Positions 35,688-47,184 are shown, counted from the first letter of the stretch. The stretch is 64,000 nucleotides of DNA from Chalciporus piperatus (GCA_038093975.1 JBBPTG010000001.1:930001-994000), one strand, 5' to 3'. Numbers and translations are program-made. The notes: generated by a model from the sequence alone, not told the origin.

Positions 35688-36082
35688 GTACTGTTGAAGT
35701 AGATCATCACACCCCTTGCACTCAGTGATGCATTTAAGTCCACAGCTGCTCCCCAACGCCTACCTCGGCCATCAAAACAAAGCTAACATCACACATAAAT
35801 TATTCTATCGCCCAGCGTTGTGTGCCAGAGAATGTGATGATAGGCCTGCCATTTTTGGTCGGACCCCATCAATAATTAATACAAGGCCAGCTCTCCACGT
35901 TCGCCCTTATATGCACTTGACGACGAATGCCTGACGGTAGTGGCGCGCTAACTTCAAAGAGATCGAATCTTCAAGTTGTGCAATGTCGATCGTCGTCATT
36001 TCCAACTTTTGCAATTGTTGCCGAAAACCGAGCGGAGCATTATTATTTAAGATTGTCTTTACAATGGCGTATCGTAGATGGA
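35688..36082. other. Intergenic region
   Basis: 395 bp between the low-complexity gene start and the MAPEG gene 3' end. A plus-strand frame here is antisense to the MAPEG gene and looks random. Confidence 0.4.
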
Positions 36083-36862
36083 TTAAGCAAAAGGCCAAAG
36101 GAGGTAAGCCGCGTAGGACGCGCTACCAAGCAGACCTTGAAAGAACTGTTAGTGGGATTGCATCACGCGAGTCACAGAAGCACCTACCCATCATCGACAA
36201 GGTGCCGATCACAGCACCAGGGATTCGCTAGGAGAACAGTGAGTGGAGTGAGTGGAGTGCAAGTCAATTGGCGTACGCTACGGGGGTTTCCTGAGCTGTA
36301 ACCAAGGGTGTAAATGATGCGTCCGAAGACGAAGCCACCACACATCATAGCAGCAGCATGGGGGCATTTCAAGCCGAACACCAAGGTGCTACACGAATAT
36401 CATGTGAAACAGTAAAAACAAGAGGAATAGGATAAGCTTACGAGAGTGTTACGATGGGTGCAACTTCAAGGGTGTTTTGATGGGCACCTTCACAGGGTAC
36501 GCACATCAGCAACTTCGGAACAGGGTGTGGGAAACAAACGTACGTTGGGTGCAGTTGAACTGCATGGCTTCTGGGCTGGCCTTGACTTGTGCCTGCTCAG
36601 CATACACTACACACACACACACACGAGCGTGTCAACGATCAAGTATTGCAGGATTCGATATCTTGCTTACATTGTGGGTAAGTAATGCCAGCACGCTTGC
36701 GAGCCTTGCCAACGAGGTACGTCTGCCAAAAAAAGAGCCAGCCTAGGGAGACGAGTGACGCCGGAACGTAACCGAAACTATTGGCAAGAGTTTGGTATTG
36801 AGTGAGGGACGAAGAAGAGGGGGAAGAGCATACCCATTTGGAAGTGTAATTTGAGCGGACAT
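36083..36862 (-). CDS. MAPEG-family microsomal glutathione S-transferase (MGST3-like)
   Basis: Small integral membrane enzyme of the ER or outer mitochondrial membrane that conjugates glutathione or reduces lipid peroxides. Minus-strand exons: 36862-36834, 36777-36671, 36606-36544, 36487-36442, 36388-36277, 36227-36188, 36135-36083 (149 aa). Four hydrophobic segments are visible (e.g. SLVSLGWLFFWQTYLVG). Family motifs: FNCTQRAHQNTLE at about residues 60-72, then FGRIIYTLGYSSGNPRSR. Seven exons in under 800 bp; the last acceptor is TTTCAAG at 36136, chosen because the nearer AACAG breaks frame. The second intron ends in an eight-fold GT repeat directly abutting its 3' splice site. Confidence 0.92.
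36607..36626. repeat. (AC/GT)n microsatellite at an intron 3' end
   Basis: About eight AC dinucleotides on the plus strand (GT on the coding strand), within the second intron of the MAPEG gene and running straight into the TAG acceptor where a pyrimidine tract would normally be. Confidence 0.85.
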
Positions 36863-37303
36863 GATGAAAAGAAGATCAGAGGACTGGGGTTGTAAAATGT
36901 CTCAACGCGCTCTTTATGATGGGACGGACTTCCCGATTGGGAGGTGATATTTTCGCGGTGGTCAAGCCCACGGGTGACGTGGACTCATCGAGGAACGGGC
37001 ACCCAAGTAATAGCCTGTAATAGCTATTAGAAAGCGATCTGTCAGACTGTAACCGACAGTTATCGGGCGTATCGTCTGCAGCCGTCTGTAACCATCAGCG
37101 CGGACTCCTGCCGTTAGGACACGCAAGCCCCGAGACCAAGCATCGGAACATTGTCAATGTGAACGTGTCAAGTTCCGATAAGTTGTTTATGGTTATCCGA
37201 TAAAAACAAATAATAATATCTGCTTTCTAGTCACGTGATTCATCATTTTGATCGAGCTCGATATGGATGATGATGGAGTCTTTCAACCATCTTTCGCAAC
37301 GAA
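36863..37303. promoter_or_regulatory. Divergent promoter region of MAPEG and RRB1 genes
   Basis: 441 bp between two divergent starts. TCCGATAA occurs at 37174-37181 and 37196-37203, and its core in reverse (TTATCGG) at 37060-37066. A GATAA-type factor could bind, but this is only a short-word observation. Confidence 0.35.
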
Positions 37304-39029
37304 ATGTCCAAGCGTTCCGCGACAGACCATCCATCGGATGGGCAACCATACGCCAAGGCCTCCCTCAGCTCTGCTAAACGTGATAACCACGCAGCCGAAG
37401 AAATCGGCGAGTATGAAGATGCCTGGGAGGACGAACTCGAATCAGACGAAGAGATCGTAAACGGCGAAGCGGAGGACGGTACGAGCAAAAGCGCAGATGA
37501 TCCTACATCTCACACTTTTGTAACATTGTCCCTCTCGGTTCTTTTTAATCAGGAATGGATGTTGACGAGGTCCTCCCTGCTGTCGAAGAGAATGAGGAGC
37601 AACCACCCTCATTGGAAGCGTTCATTCCCGGGATGCATGCTCTTGGAAAAGACGAAATATTAGAGGCGGATGACTCAGTCTATATCATGCGCCATTCGAT
37701 GAATGTGACCTGGTCCTGCCTGTCATTCGATGTCTTGCGCGATAGCCTTGGAGATGAACGGCAAAGATATCCTGCCACCGCTTATGTTGTCGCGGGCACG
37801 CAGGCTGAGCGTGCTGATCAGAATGAGGTATCTGTTTTTAAAATGAGCTCGCTACACAAAACTCAAAGGGATGGAGGTTAGTTGCTTCCACAGCCTTGCT
37901 GTTGTAATCAAGCTGACTGTCTGCAGATGATGAAGATGAAGATGACGACGACGACGACGACAACGACGACGAAGCCCTTGATGAGGACGCTGTCCTCGAG
38001 TTTCGCTCTGTACCGCATAATGGTGGTGTAAACCGCGTCCGCGCCCAGCCCTTACCCCCATTTACACCCTTGATGCCCGAATCGCAACCGTACTACACCG
38101 CAACGTGGGCTGACACTGGAAAGGTCCACATATGGGATATTCGACCGCTCATTGAATCCCTGGATGTGCCCGGCTACTCTTGGGAAAAGTCACGCACAAA
38201 CAAGCCCGTCTTCACCATTAACTCGCACGGACGCGCCGAAGGATTTGCAATGGACTGGGCTGCGTCATCGCCCACGAATCCCTCCGCACTCCGCCTACTT
38301 ACAGGAGATGTTCACTCGAAAATACACCTTACCACTACGACCCAGTCAGGGTTTAACACCCTCACCCAGCCTTTCACGTCGCATACATCAAGTATCGAAG
38401 ATATCCAGTGGAGTCCGTCAGAACCTACCGTCTTCGCGTCTTGCTCCGCCGATCACAGCATTCAAATATGGGACGTACGGAGTAAGGGGCGCCGAAGCGT
38501 AACTGGCATTGATCCTGCGCACCACAGTGACGTGAATGTCATTAGCTGGAATCGAAACACCAATTACTTGTTGATTAGTGGAGGCGATGAAGGGGCTATC
38601 AAAGTGTGGGATCTACGGAATGTCAGCAAGACAGGGTAATTAACAATCCCTTTGGGCTTCAAGTAGAGGCTGACCAAACTGCTTTACAGATCAACTCCTG
38701 AAGTCCCCACACCCGTTGCTGCATTCACCTGGCATCGCGCCCCCATCACTTCCATTGAATGGCATCCAACGGATGACTCCGTGTTCGCTGCATCTGGTGC
38801 TGATGATCAAGTTACACTTTGGGATCTGGGTGTTGAACAGGACGATGAAGATGTCGGTGTCCCTATGAATGAGACGCCCGAAGGTGGTCGTGACGTCCCA
38901 CCACAATTACTGTTCATCCACCAGGGACAGAGGGATGTCAAAGAAGTTCATTGGCATCCCCAGATCCCAGGAGCTGTCATCAGCACGGCACTAGATGGTT
39001 TCAATGTATTCAAAACCATTTCGGTGTAG
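37304..39029 (+). CDS. RRB1: WD40 ribosome assembly protein Rrb1 (GRWD1)
   Basis: Chaperone of ribosomal protein L3 needed for 60S assembly in the nucleolus. Exons: 37304-37478, 37553-37876, 37927-38635, 38690-39029 (515 aa). The acidic N-terminus (EYEDAWEDELESDEE) and the motif EAFIPGMHALGKDEILE are hallmarks of the family. A second acidic run of Asp opens exon 3. WD40 repeats follow: WADTGKVHIWDIRPL, IEDIQWSPSEPTVFASCSAD (ending HSIQIWDVRS), DVNVISWNRNTNYLLISGGD, and ITSIEWHPTDDSVFAASGAD. Length and repeat count fit. It converges on the PA28 gene with 161 bp between stops. Confidence 0.95.
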
Positions 39030-39190
39030 GAAGGCTAGGTTCTCCTCACTCACTAGCTACGAAAAGTACCTAGCCACTATCTTTAATGACACGGGGATGG
39101 TCCGGGCGACTGCATCTATTGCATTCTTACATTGATATTATGAGACTGCGTAAATTAGCCAAAATGGACGGCGCAATATCTCCCAACCTT

Positions 39191-40456
39191 TCAGTATAGA
39201 CCAGCTCTGTTGTTACCCCTCGGCGAACGTATCTGCCGATAGTGAGTTCACTCTGGTAGTCTGTGATGGTGGTTCGACTCACTTTGGCGATATTCTTATG
39301 CAGGAGGTCCGTCATCACAGCGTAAACATTTCTGAGATCGATAAGATTCTGGCGAGCAAAGAATAATTGCTTCCCATCATGCTCGTTCAACGCCAGCTAT
39401 AAAGAATCGAGAAGTCAGCTCATGAGATGTACGCTCCAGAAAATACCTACCGTGTAGTCTTCGATGTTGGGGTATTTGATGAGCTTTGAGCATATTTTGG
39501 CTCGGGTCAAATGGTTCTGTCGGACGCTGTCACGGATGTTGTAGGAGCTCTCTTGCGATCGCAGTAGTTCACTAAGGACCTCTAGAGCCGCGGTTAAGAA
39601 CTCTGAAGGTATGACCAACGCACACTTACCCTCTTGAATCTGGACACCTGCAAGTCGTTTGTCTAAATGATGCATTCTAAGGCGTGGAGAGGCTGCGTAC
39701 CAAAGTTATCGCCACTAAAGCGACAGAAAAGAGTGATGAATCACGGCAGGTTGAAATCAAATATAAGCATACTCTTCTATTCTAAACGGGTCATCAGCGA
39801 AGCCATTTCACAAACTGCAGACCTGAACATACTTTGGCATTATTAGGATAATCCACAGCTTGACTTTGTCCTAGATATTGATCGTGTAAGATGGTTTGAT
39901 AATAGCTAGCTGATCCAACTCACACATGAATCGGATAGCTGTGCACACTCGGCTTTAAGAGTTTCTTGCAGCTTCAAGATGTGCTTGTTGGCATGCACGA
40001 GTTCGGGATACATAATATCTGTGATGTCATTCGCCAAGGGCGCCACACCATCCTCCAAACGTTTTCTCTTTGAAGGTCCATTGGAATCAGGTGAGCCGGG
40101 AGGTGGATACACCCTTGCATCCGTGAATGCGGGGGCTTGTGACATGTTATAAGGCGAGTCTGGCGCGTTAGCCCTCTCTATCATGGCCGAGAGTTCCCTG
40201 TATGTATGGTGTCAGTCGACGTTACGGCACACTACTGGATGCTTCTCACAGCGTCTAAGAAACATGAGCATCTCAAATATCGGAGTATTGCATGGCGCTC
40301 ACCTTAGTGGGGAAGATGCGGAAGATGATGTCCTCCGCGACGGAGGTTACACCAGTTCGGAAATCCTGGGGCGGTGTGAACACGTTGCGGGATGAGAAAC
40401 ACAACAACACTTACATCGAGCTTTTTTGAAGTTTCCTTGGCCATGGTGATAGACAT
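39191..40456 (-). CDS. PA28/REG-type proteasome activator (PSME3-like)
   Basis: Forms a heptameric ring that caps the 20S proteasome and opens its gate without ATP. Minus-strand exons: 40456-40415, 40365-40303, 40254-40250, 40197-39924, 39870-39829, 39781-39774, 39714-39701, 39647-39630, 39581-39451, 39396-39283, 39232-39191 (250 aa; ATG 40444 would give 246). Family blocks: DFRTGVTSVAEDIIFRIFPTK, split by me here as DFRTGVTSVAED and IIFRIFPTK; LVHANKHILKLQETLK; QLSDSCDKVKLWI; the activation-loop region IEDGDNFGVQIQEE; and the C-terminal LNEHDGKQLFFARQNLIDL and LLHKNIAK. Micro-exons of 5, 8, 14 and 18 nt are needed. The 8-nt exon join is the least certain (it adds a Tyr). PA28 is absent from budding and fission yeast. 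Confidence 0.9.
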
Positions 40457-40642
40457 TGTGAGTATACGTAGGACTCGGTGGGAGTAAGAGAGCAAAGTCA
40501 GTGCTCCGTCAAGTCAGTGTCTGGAATTGCCTGGCTTATTACGACGCTGACTAATGAAGTGTACATTCAAGTACCACTAGTAGAGAGCCACCCCCTCCCC
40601 TCGCGCACCCAAGCCAACATCGGTCTTCACCGTTACTCGACA
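40457..40642. promoter_or_regulatory. Shared divergent promoter of PA28 and TAF1
   Basis: 186 bp between the two start codons, so both promoters must lie here or overlap the neighbouring leaders. No TATA box is evident. Confidence 0.5.
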
Positions 40643-43600
40643 ATGAGCGCTCAAGTACGCACTCTTTATACGTCTGACACGTTCTTGTCTCATTAATTTG
40701 GCCCTTCAGGAGGAGAGTGATGTGATCTCAACTCTGACGGGTTTCTCCCTCAGCAACGTCCTCCAAGGATTGTCCCTTCCGGCTGGTAGTGGTCTCCCCA
40801 GTAGTCTTGGAATCACTGGCTTGCCTGCCCTCGATGTTTCACAGATTTACAACGATAAATGGGAGTATGACGACGAAGCAGTTGGTCCAGATCAAGGCGA
40901 GGATTACGAGGACGAGGTGGACAGGGAATTCGAGAACGAATCACTTGCCGGAGACATCGTCAAAGTCGAAGCTCAATCCCCGGTCTCCATGAGACCCAAG
41001 GAAAAGCGTGTAAAGATCGTGAAACGGCTTGTGGAGAGACCGAAGACGGTTTACGAGCGATTCCCTGGGTTCGAGAAGGACAAGGTCCTGGATTTCTCGG
41101 ATGTGTTCAAGGGGTACACGGGCAAGAAGTCTAGGATAACAAAACGGCCCCTCGTTGGTAAGTGAAATTTGCTTGCAACTCTGATTGGATTGCTTATGCC
41201 ACCCAGCCGAGAGTGTCTACCCTCGCAGGCGGGATGTTCCCAGAGGCTTTCTCGAGGTTGTCGCAGGTGCCACCAAACGTCAGAATGAGTGTAGGCGCGT
41301 GGAAGAAGTCATGTCTGCCGGGAGTATCGAGAACGACCTTTTCAAAGCCATCGAGGTAACAATATCGCCGCTGGTACCCTCTCAGCTTTGCTTACTCCTT
41401 ATAGGAGCGCGAAAATTCGGATCTCCCAATAGCACTCTCCTTGCACGATCGCAGCTTCGATCTCGTGTTGCTATCCAACTGGGAGGATGGTATTGTCTAC
41501 GAGCCACGCGGAGTCGCTGACGCTGTAGCTCAGGAATCGGACAATTTGACCACTCCAGTCAACAACTCGCTCGAGTCCGGCGCGTGGACGCAAAGTATAA
41601 TCTGGGGCCCTGGAGCACCATTTCGCGATTTTACGCAGTTGGAGTTAAACGAGGAAGATCTTACAACCGAGGATCGACCAACAAGTATGTTTGTAATCTG
41701 TTTTGGGTAGGTTGCAGGCTCACAGGTTGCAGCCGTGGAGACAGTCAGGCCACGCAAACGACTAAGAGCTGACAACGCTCAGTCTCGTGACAAGTTTAAC
41801 CTTTCGAATGATCACATGTATGAAGTTGCCAAAGAGGGTGGTCGGCACCGTGTCCGTCAGACCTTTGGTCAGTTGGTTGTGGAGCATGCATACCCCGCGC
41901 AGAAGCTTCAACTGCCATTTGTAAGTTTTTTGACCACTCCTTTCGCATCGAGCTGATAATCGCTCCCCTTAGTACAAAACTCGTCTTTCCAAACAAGAAG
42001 CCCGATCCTTCCACAGACCAGCTTTGCAGTTCCCAACTAATATTGAGATACGCTTCAGTAAAGTGCGGACTGCGAAGAAGAAGAAAGACAAAGCCGGACG
42101 AAAGATAGGAAAAGGCGGTAACATTGGCGAGGGACTCCACAAGACAAGTGATTTGACACTGAAAGATACCAGTAATTTCGTTCTCTGGGAATACTCCGTA
42201 CGTTTTGTTGGATTTATATCTTGCCAAGGCGAGCTTATCATGCCTTACAGGAGGAACACCCTCCAATCATTCCGGGTTTCGGTATGGGTAGTATTCTCGT
42301 TAACTACTATCGCAAGAAAGATGAGAAGGATGATTACATGCCGAAGGTATGTCATTGCTGACTGCGAGCTTTGTGTCGACACTCCTAACAATCTCCAGCT
42401 CGACCTTGGTGTACCATTCGTACTTGAACCCCAAGATGAATCACCATTCATGAAATTCGGTTATGTATATCCAGGGCAGACCTTTCCTGCATTGTACAAC
42501 AACCTTGTGCGGGCACCGCTTTTCCGACACAAGCCGTATTCTACCGATTTTCTTGTTGTCAGGTATGAGCAACCTCAATCCGATGTTTGAGCTTACCGAT
42601 CAATTATTCAGGAGCACGACAAAAGGTGATACAAAGTATTTCCTGCGGGAAATCAAGAACCTTTTTGTGATTGGGCAAACATACCCTGTCACGGAGGTCC
42701 CAGGTCCTCATTCGCGAAAAATCACAAATACCATCAAGTACAGGCTTCAGATCATCGCGTTCAAATTGTTGAAGAAAAGCGCTGAGGAGCGTCTCAAGAT
42801 CTCGCGTTTGATGAAGCACTTCCCAGATCAAAACGAACTTCAAATGCGGCAGAGGCTCAAAGAATTCATGGAATATCACCGACGAGGACCGCACCAAGGA
42901 TTTTGGCGCCTCAAAGCTTCTGTTACTGTTCCTAGCGATGCTGATATGCTCAAGATGGTTGGACCGGAACAGGTTGTGCTGATGGAGAGTATGCAAGTAG
43001 GGCAACGCCACTTGCAGGACTCGGGTTACACGCAAACTAATGAGCAACAAGAGGATGAAGAAGGAGAATCGACGCTCTCAATCGAGCAACAGCTTGCCCC
43101 TTGGATCACGACAAAGAATTTCCTGTTTGCTACCCAGGCTAAGGCCATGCTTCGACTTCATGGTGAAGGCGACCCCACTGGTCGAGGCGAAGGATTCAGC
43201 TTTATTCGGATATCCATGAAGGATATCTTCGTCAAAGCTGGCGAGGACTACGAACAAAAGCTTGGTAAATGGCTTGCTTTCCAGCTTGGTCTGCTATTAA
43301 TTTGCCTTTACAGCTGAGGCTGAAAACCGACCAAAATCCGCTCACAGGTATAATGTCGCCGAACAGCAGCAGATCTACAAGTCTGAAATTGAGCGAATCT
43401 GGAAAGCGCAGTTTGACTCGCTGAGCCGCAAGGACGAGCCCCAGCTCACGCCAGAGGAAGCAGCGCCACCTCCTGAACCCAAGAAAGTTCCGCAGAGGCA
43501 GGCTTCAATGAAAACAGAGACACCATTTTCGCCTGCCATGTCACCTGCGCCAGGACCCACTTCTCCCGCCTTTAGTCGGGCATCGTCGTTGGACCGGGAC

Positions 43601-44490
43601 CGGGAAATGAGTATGGGACCAGAAGGGAGTCGCAGGGTGTTACGGATCAAACGCTTAGTAAGCTTCTCCGTCTCGTATACCGCGAGAAGTCTAAGTCATA
43701 CTCCCACTAGGTGGATGATGAGTGGCAAACAGAAATTATTCGCGATCAGGCTGTCATTCGCGCATACATTCGCGCACGCCAGCAGCTGGAGGACGAAGCT
43801 ACATTGGCCGATAACCTCGCACCCACTGGCGATGCAGACACAGATAAGCGGTACAAGAAACGGTATGGTTTCATTTTTGGTACTCTAGTCCGAAAACTAA
43901 AGAAAGATTCGCCGACTTTTCTACGCTTTCCAGATTGGAAGAGCGAATTGCTCGGATGAAAAAGAACCAAGAACGTCGCTTGCACCGCAAGAATGCCAAG
44001 ATCGTCAAGGAAGGAGGTACTCCAATGCAATTGAGTCGACCACTCAAGCCAGATACGACGGTACATTTTTTACCCCTCGGTGACATGCCGCGTGTTCATC
44101 TTTACTTTTTCACAGAGACGTTGCGGCCACTGCGGACAAATGGGACACATGAGTGCGTGATGGTCTTGTCCTTGGTTTCCCCCGCGGCTGCTAACGTGAG
44201 CTTTCCTTGTAGAAACTAACCGCAAATGTCCTCGTTGGGCAGAGTTCAACAGCGGTGCCCCACCTGTCCCTGCAGCGTCCACTTCTGCCACCAGCCCACC
44301 TCCCATGACGCCCAGCGCAACTTTCAGCGGATTCAATAAACCCACACAGAATGCAACTTTCGGCTTTGGCGCCGCTGTTCCTTCTCCCCTCGCTACAAGT
44401 CCCCCCTTGTCGGCGATGGAAGATGTTGAGCCCTCCATGACGCCCTCTGGCGCTGCGCCCAAGATTAAACTGACATTGAAACGAACCTAG
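40643..44490 (+). CDS. TAF1: TFIID subunit TAF1
   Basis: Largest TFIID subunit; holds TBP and core-promoter contacts for RNA polymerase II. Exons: 40643-40654, 40710-41157, 41207-41355, 41405-41684, 41733-41920, 41973-42197, 42251-42346, 42399-42562, 42612-43264, 43314-43657, 43711-43862, 43934-44060, 44116-44152, 44213-44490 (1,050 aa). The N-terminal TBP-binding-like region is acidic; the central TAF1 domain is plain (DFSDVFKGYTGKKSRITKRP, YPRRRDVPRGFLEV, FVLEPQDESPFMKFGYVYPG, YFLREIKNLFVIGQTYPV). A CCHC zinc knuckle (RRCGHCGQMGHMKTNRKCP) lies near residues 947-967 and is assembled from a 37-nt exon. No bromodomain or N-terminal kinase, as expected for a fungal TAF1. The first exon is only four codons. 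Confidence 0.95.
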
Positions 44491-44676
44491 TCCATCATCA
44501 CATTTCTACTCCATTCTCGCTTTCTTCGTTGCTATCTCCCGTAATGCGTGCACGGTTTGGCTGTAATTTACTAATTTATGAATGGCGACAACAAGCGAGT
44601 ATGTATAGCGATGCAATCGATGCACAATATATTAATACAACACTAATGAGAGGGGGAAAGATGATAAACGGGGGAA

Positions 44677-47063
44677 TCAAACGGTGGCCATCTCAACGTC
44701 TACTGATGAACTACGTGCAACAGGTACGGACAATTGGTCCTTTGTAGAGCCGTAATGTTCCCTAAAATCATGGTTGATTTTGACGAGCAGGTTACGGATC
44801 AACTCAGCATGCCGCCTCCTCTCCCCGTCCTGGTTAATGTGAGCGAGCTCGATCTTGTCCACTTTACTGACGAGTTCATCGCCTTCCGTAGTTTCCGTGA
44901 TGGAACGAAGGCTGGGAAGGGCTTTGTGCGAGGGGACGGGAGAAGACCTCGTCGAGCTGGGAGTTGTTCCGCGGGAAGCGTCCGGTGACCGCGGCGCCGA
45001 GACGGGAGAGGGAGAACGGTACATCTCAGTGATGGAAGGTAGTGTGATCGGACCGGTATTGGGTCGGAGCGAGGGAAGCTTGAGGTCCCCATCCTCGAGA
45101 AGAGGATAAAGGGTACTGGACGTCGCAGCACTCGAGGAAGAGGCGAGTGAGCCGAAGTTCGCGGGTGGGCCGCGATGGGAGGTGGCATGAAGCTTGGGTT
45201 CGACGGGATCCGGGACACTTCCAGGGGCGGTTTTCAACGGGTTCATCACGACGTGGGCAGGCTTGCGTAGGTAGTCGGGGGCAGCCAGCTGGACAGGTGG
45301 GGCAGCACCACGCGGGACACGAACATAGTCGAACTGCGAAAAAGTGTCCATAACAGAGGGATGATGCGGGGGTGTTGCATTGGACGGTGTGGAACTGGAA
45401 GAGTGGGGAGATGTGGGATCGAGCGGTGGAGTAGGGTGAAAATGACTGTGAGGAGAGGATGCGCTTTGATAGACGGACGAGGTGTATGAGGATGAAGAAT
45501 GACCCAGGGCAAACTCATGCGCCACAGGAGCAGACACGCGGCGGTTGTGAGAAGACGTGACTTGATCCGTTGAATAGCCGGACTGAGAGGTACCCAATGA
45601 CGGATAAGATGAGCCATATTGACTCTGCTGTCCAGACGGATGTGATGACCTGGACAGGGAGGGTGGGGAGGGGTATGACGTGTATTGATGCGAAGACTGA
45701 GAATATGCGGCCTCATGTGAGAATGAATTGTTGCCAAGTCCAGGCATGCCAGCAAGACCAAGCTGATTCAGGCTATCGGCATCGAAATAAGAGGAAGGTG
45801 AGAAGCGATCCGTGGAATGAGCCTGGGCTAGGCCAGAGCGAGAAACGGGAGCTGTGACCTCCCGGCCAAGCGTAACAAGGAATTCGTTTACGGCAGCAAG
45901 CTCTTCGGGCGTGCGGATGTCGAATGAAACGGACCGAGGATTAAAATCGTACTGGTTAGCATCCTGAGCGTACGCGATACCGCTCAGACGCTCTGCCATG
46001 TCTACGTTGTGATTGAGTTACCCAGTGAGCTCGAGGTGTATTTCGACGGAACACTCACGGGCATCATAGGAAGGATTAACCTTTCTCTTCTTCATGTCCG
46101 AAAAGAAATCGTCTATGGCATGGTCATAGGAACGCTTATTGCGGGGAGGAGCGGGAGGTAGGCCCTGTGCCTTGGATGCATCCCAAGATGGAACCTGATT
46201 CTGGAGGAAGTGTTCGTAAGACGAACCCGGGAGATGGCGAGAGGGATGAACATGTTGTTCCAACTCGGGGGAGCGAGTTGGAAGGGAGGCGTAATGAGCT
46301 CCTAGGAAGAGAAGAGTCAATTGAGAAGTGGAGGTGTGACTGAAAATAGTATACCGTCTGCGACGGAGCTTGCGTGGGGTCTCACGCGAGCAAAGGGGAC
46401 TTTATTGGGGATGGAAGCGATGGGTGCTGCGGACGAGGGTTTGGTAGATAAAGCCTTATTGAGGGAACCTTTCTGGAGTGGAGGATCTCCACGAACTCTG
46501 GAGACGTATACAGGATCGTTGACGGTGATGGCCTTTGAATGTTTGTGCTGGGCATGGTGCTCTTCGGTGTGTATTTTCTCGTGCTTTTTGAGATCCTGGG
46601 GGCGCTTGAAAGATTTCTTGCATATCTGGGAAAGGGGGTGAGAAATGGGAAAAATACCGAAATAGATAGCGAGATACCTCGCATATGTGTGGCTTGAGCG
46701 GGGTGTGCACTGCGGAAGTCGTTGTAGGGTGAACGGGAGCAGGCTAAAGAAGGGATGCATACCTCTGAGATGGCTTGTGATGTGGTCTCGCTTGGCGCAG
46801 GTAGTAGCACAGTCCTTCCACTTGCAAGTCAAGCATAGATTGTTTGTGCTCTTCCTGCCGATGTGGTCATTGCAGAGATGATTGTAAAGGAGCTCCGGAT
46901 CGTTGAACGCAACGGAACATCCCTGCCACTGACAGACAAAGTCGTCTTGTAGGGCAGGGGGAGGGGGGGAGGGGGATGAAGAAGTGGTGGACATGGTGGT
47001 GCGATGTCGTGGAGGAAGTGAGATTGGAGAACCCAAGCCTCGAGAATGCCAAGACGAGGCCAT
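44677..47063 (-). CDS. pacC: pH-response transcription factor PacC/Rim101
   Basis: Three-finger C2H2 factor that mediates alkaline-pH gene regulation and is activated by C-terminal proteolysis through the Pal/Rim pathway. Minus-strand exons: 47063-46763, 46709-46678, 46625-46355, 46301-46059, 46001-44677 (723 aa). Fingers begin at residue ~44: [20 protein letters not shown], then [19 protein letters not shown] with [14 protein letters not shown], then the third finger [19 protein letters not shown] and the [10 protein letters not shown] tail. These are nearly invariant in PacC. A nuclear-signal-like KKRK follows at ~280. The C-terminal half is Ser/Pro-rich. The first ATG is 47063; a second in-frame ATG at 46994 is possible. 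Its promoter holds a cluster of PacC sites. Confidence 0.95.
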
Positions 47064-47093
47064 TTCAGATTTATAATAGTTGATAATTCAAAT

Positions 47094-47184
47094 GCCAAGA
47101 GAAATACCAAGACAAGGTCGATCAACGCCAAGGTGGATGCCAAGACTTGGCCAAGAGATATCTGCCAAGACAAGTCCTGCCAAG
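47094..47184. promoter_or_regulatory. Cluster of GCCAAG (PacC-type) binding sites between pacC and RLC1
   Basis: GCCAAG occurs at 47094, 47127, 47139, 47150, 47164 and 47179, plus CTTGGC at 47146 forming the palindrome CTTGGCCAAG. That is seven hexamers in 91 bp; another lies at 47048 just inside the pacC reading frame. GCCARG is the established PacC recognition core. The cluster sits 31-121 bp upstream of the pacC ATG (47063) and 56-146 bp upstream of the divergent myosin light chain ATG (47240). Confidence 0.8.

Noticed and set aside
35927..36301. Plus-strand frames of 82-124 codons
   Set aside because: Antisense to the last exons of the MAPEG gene, which has clear family motifs and consistent splicing.
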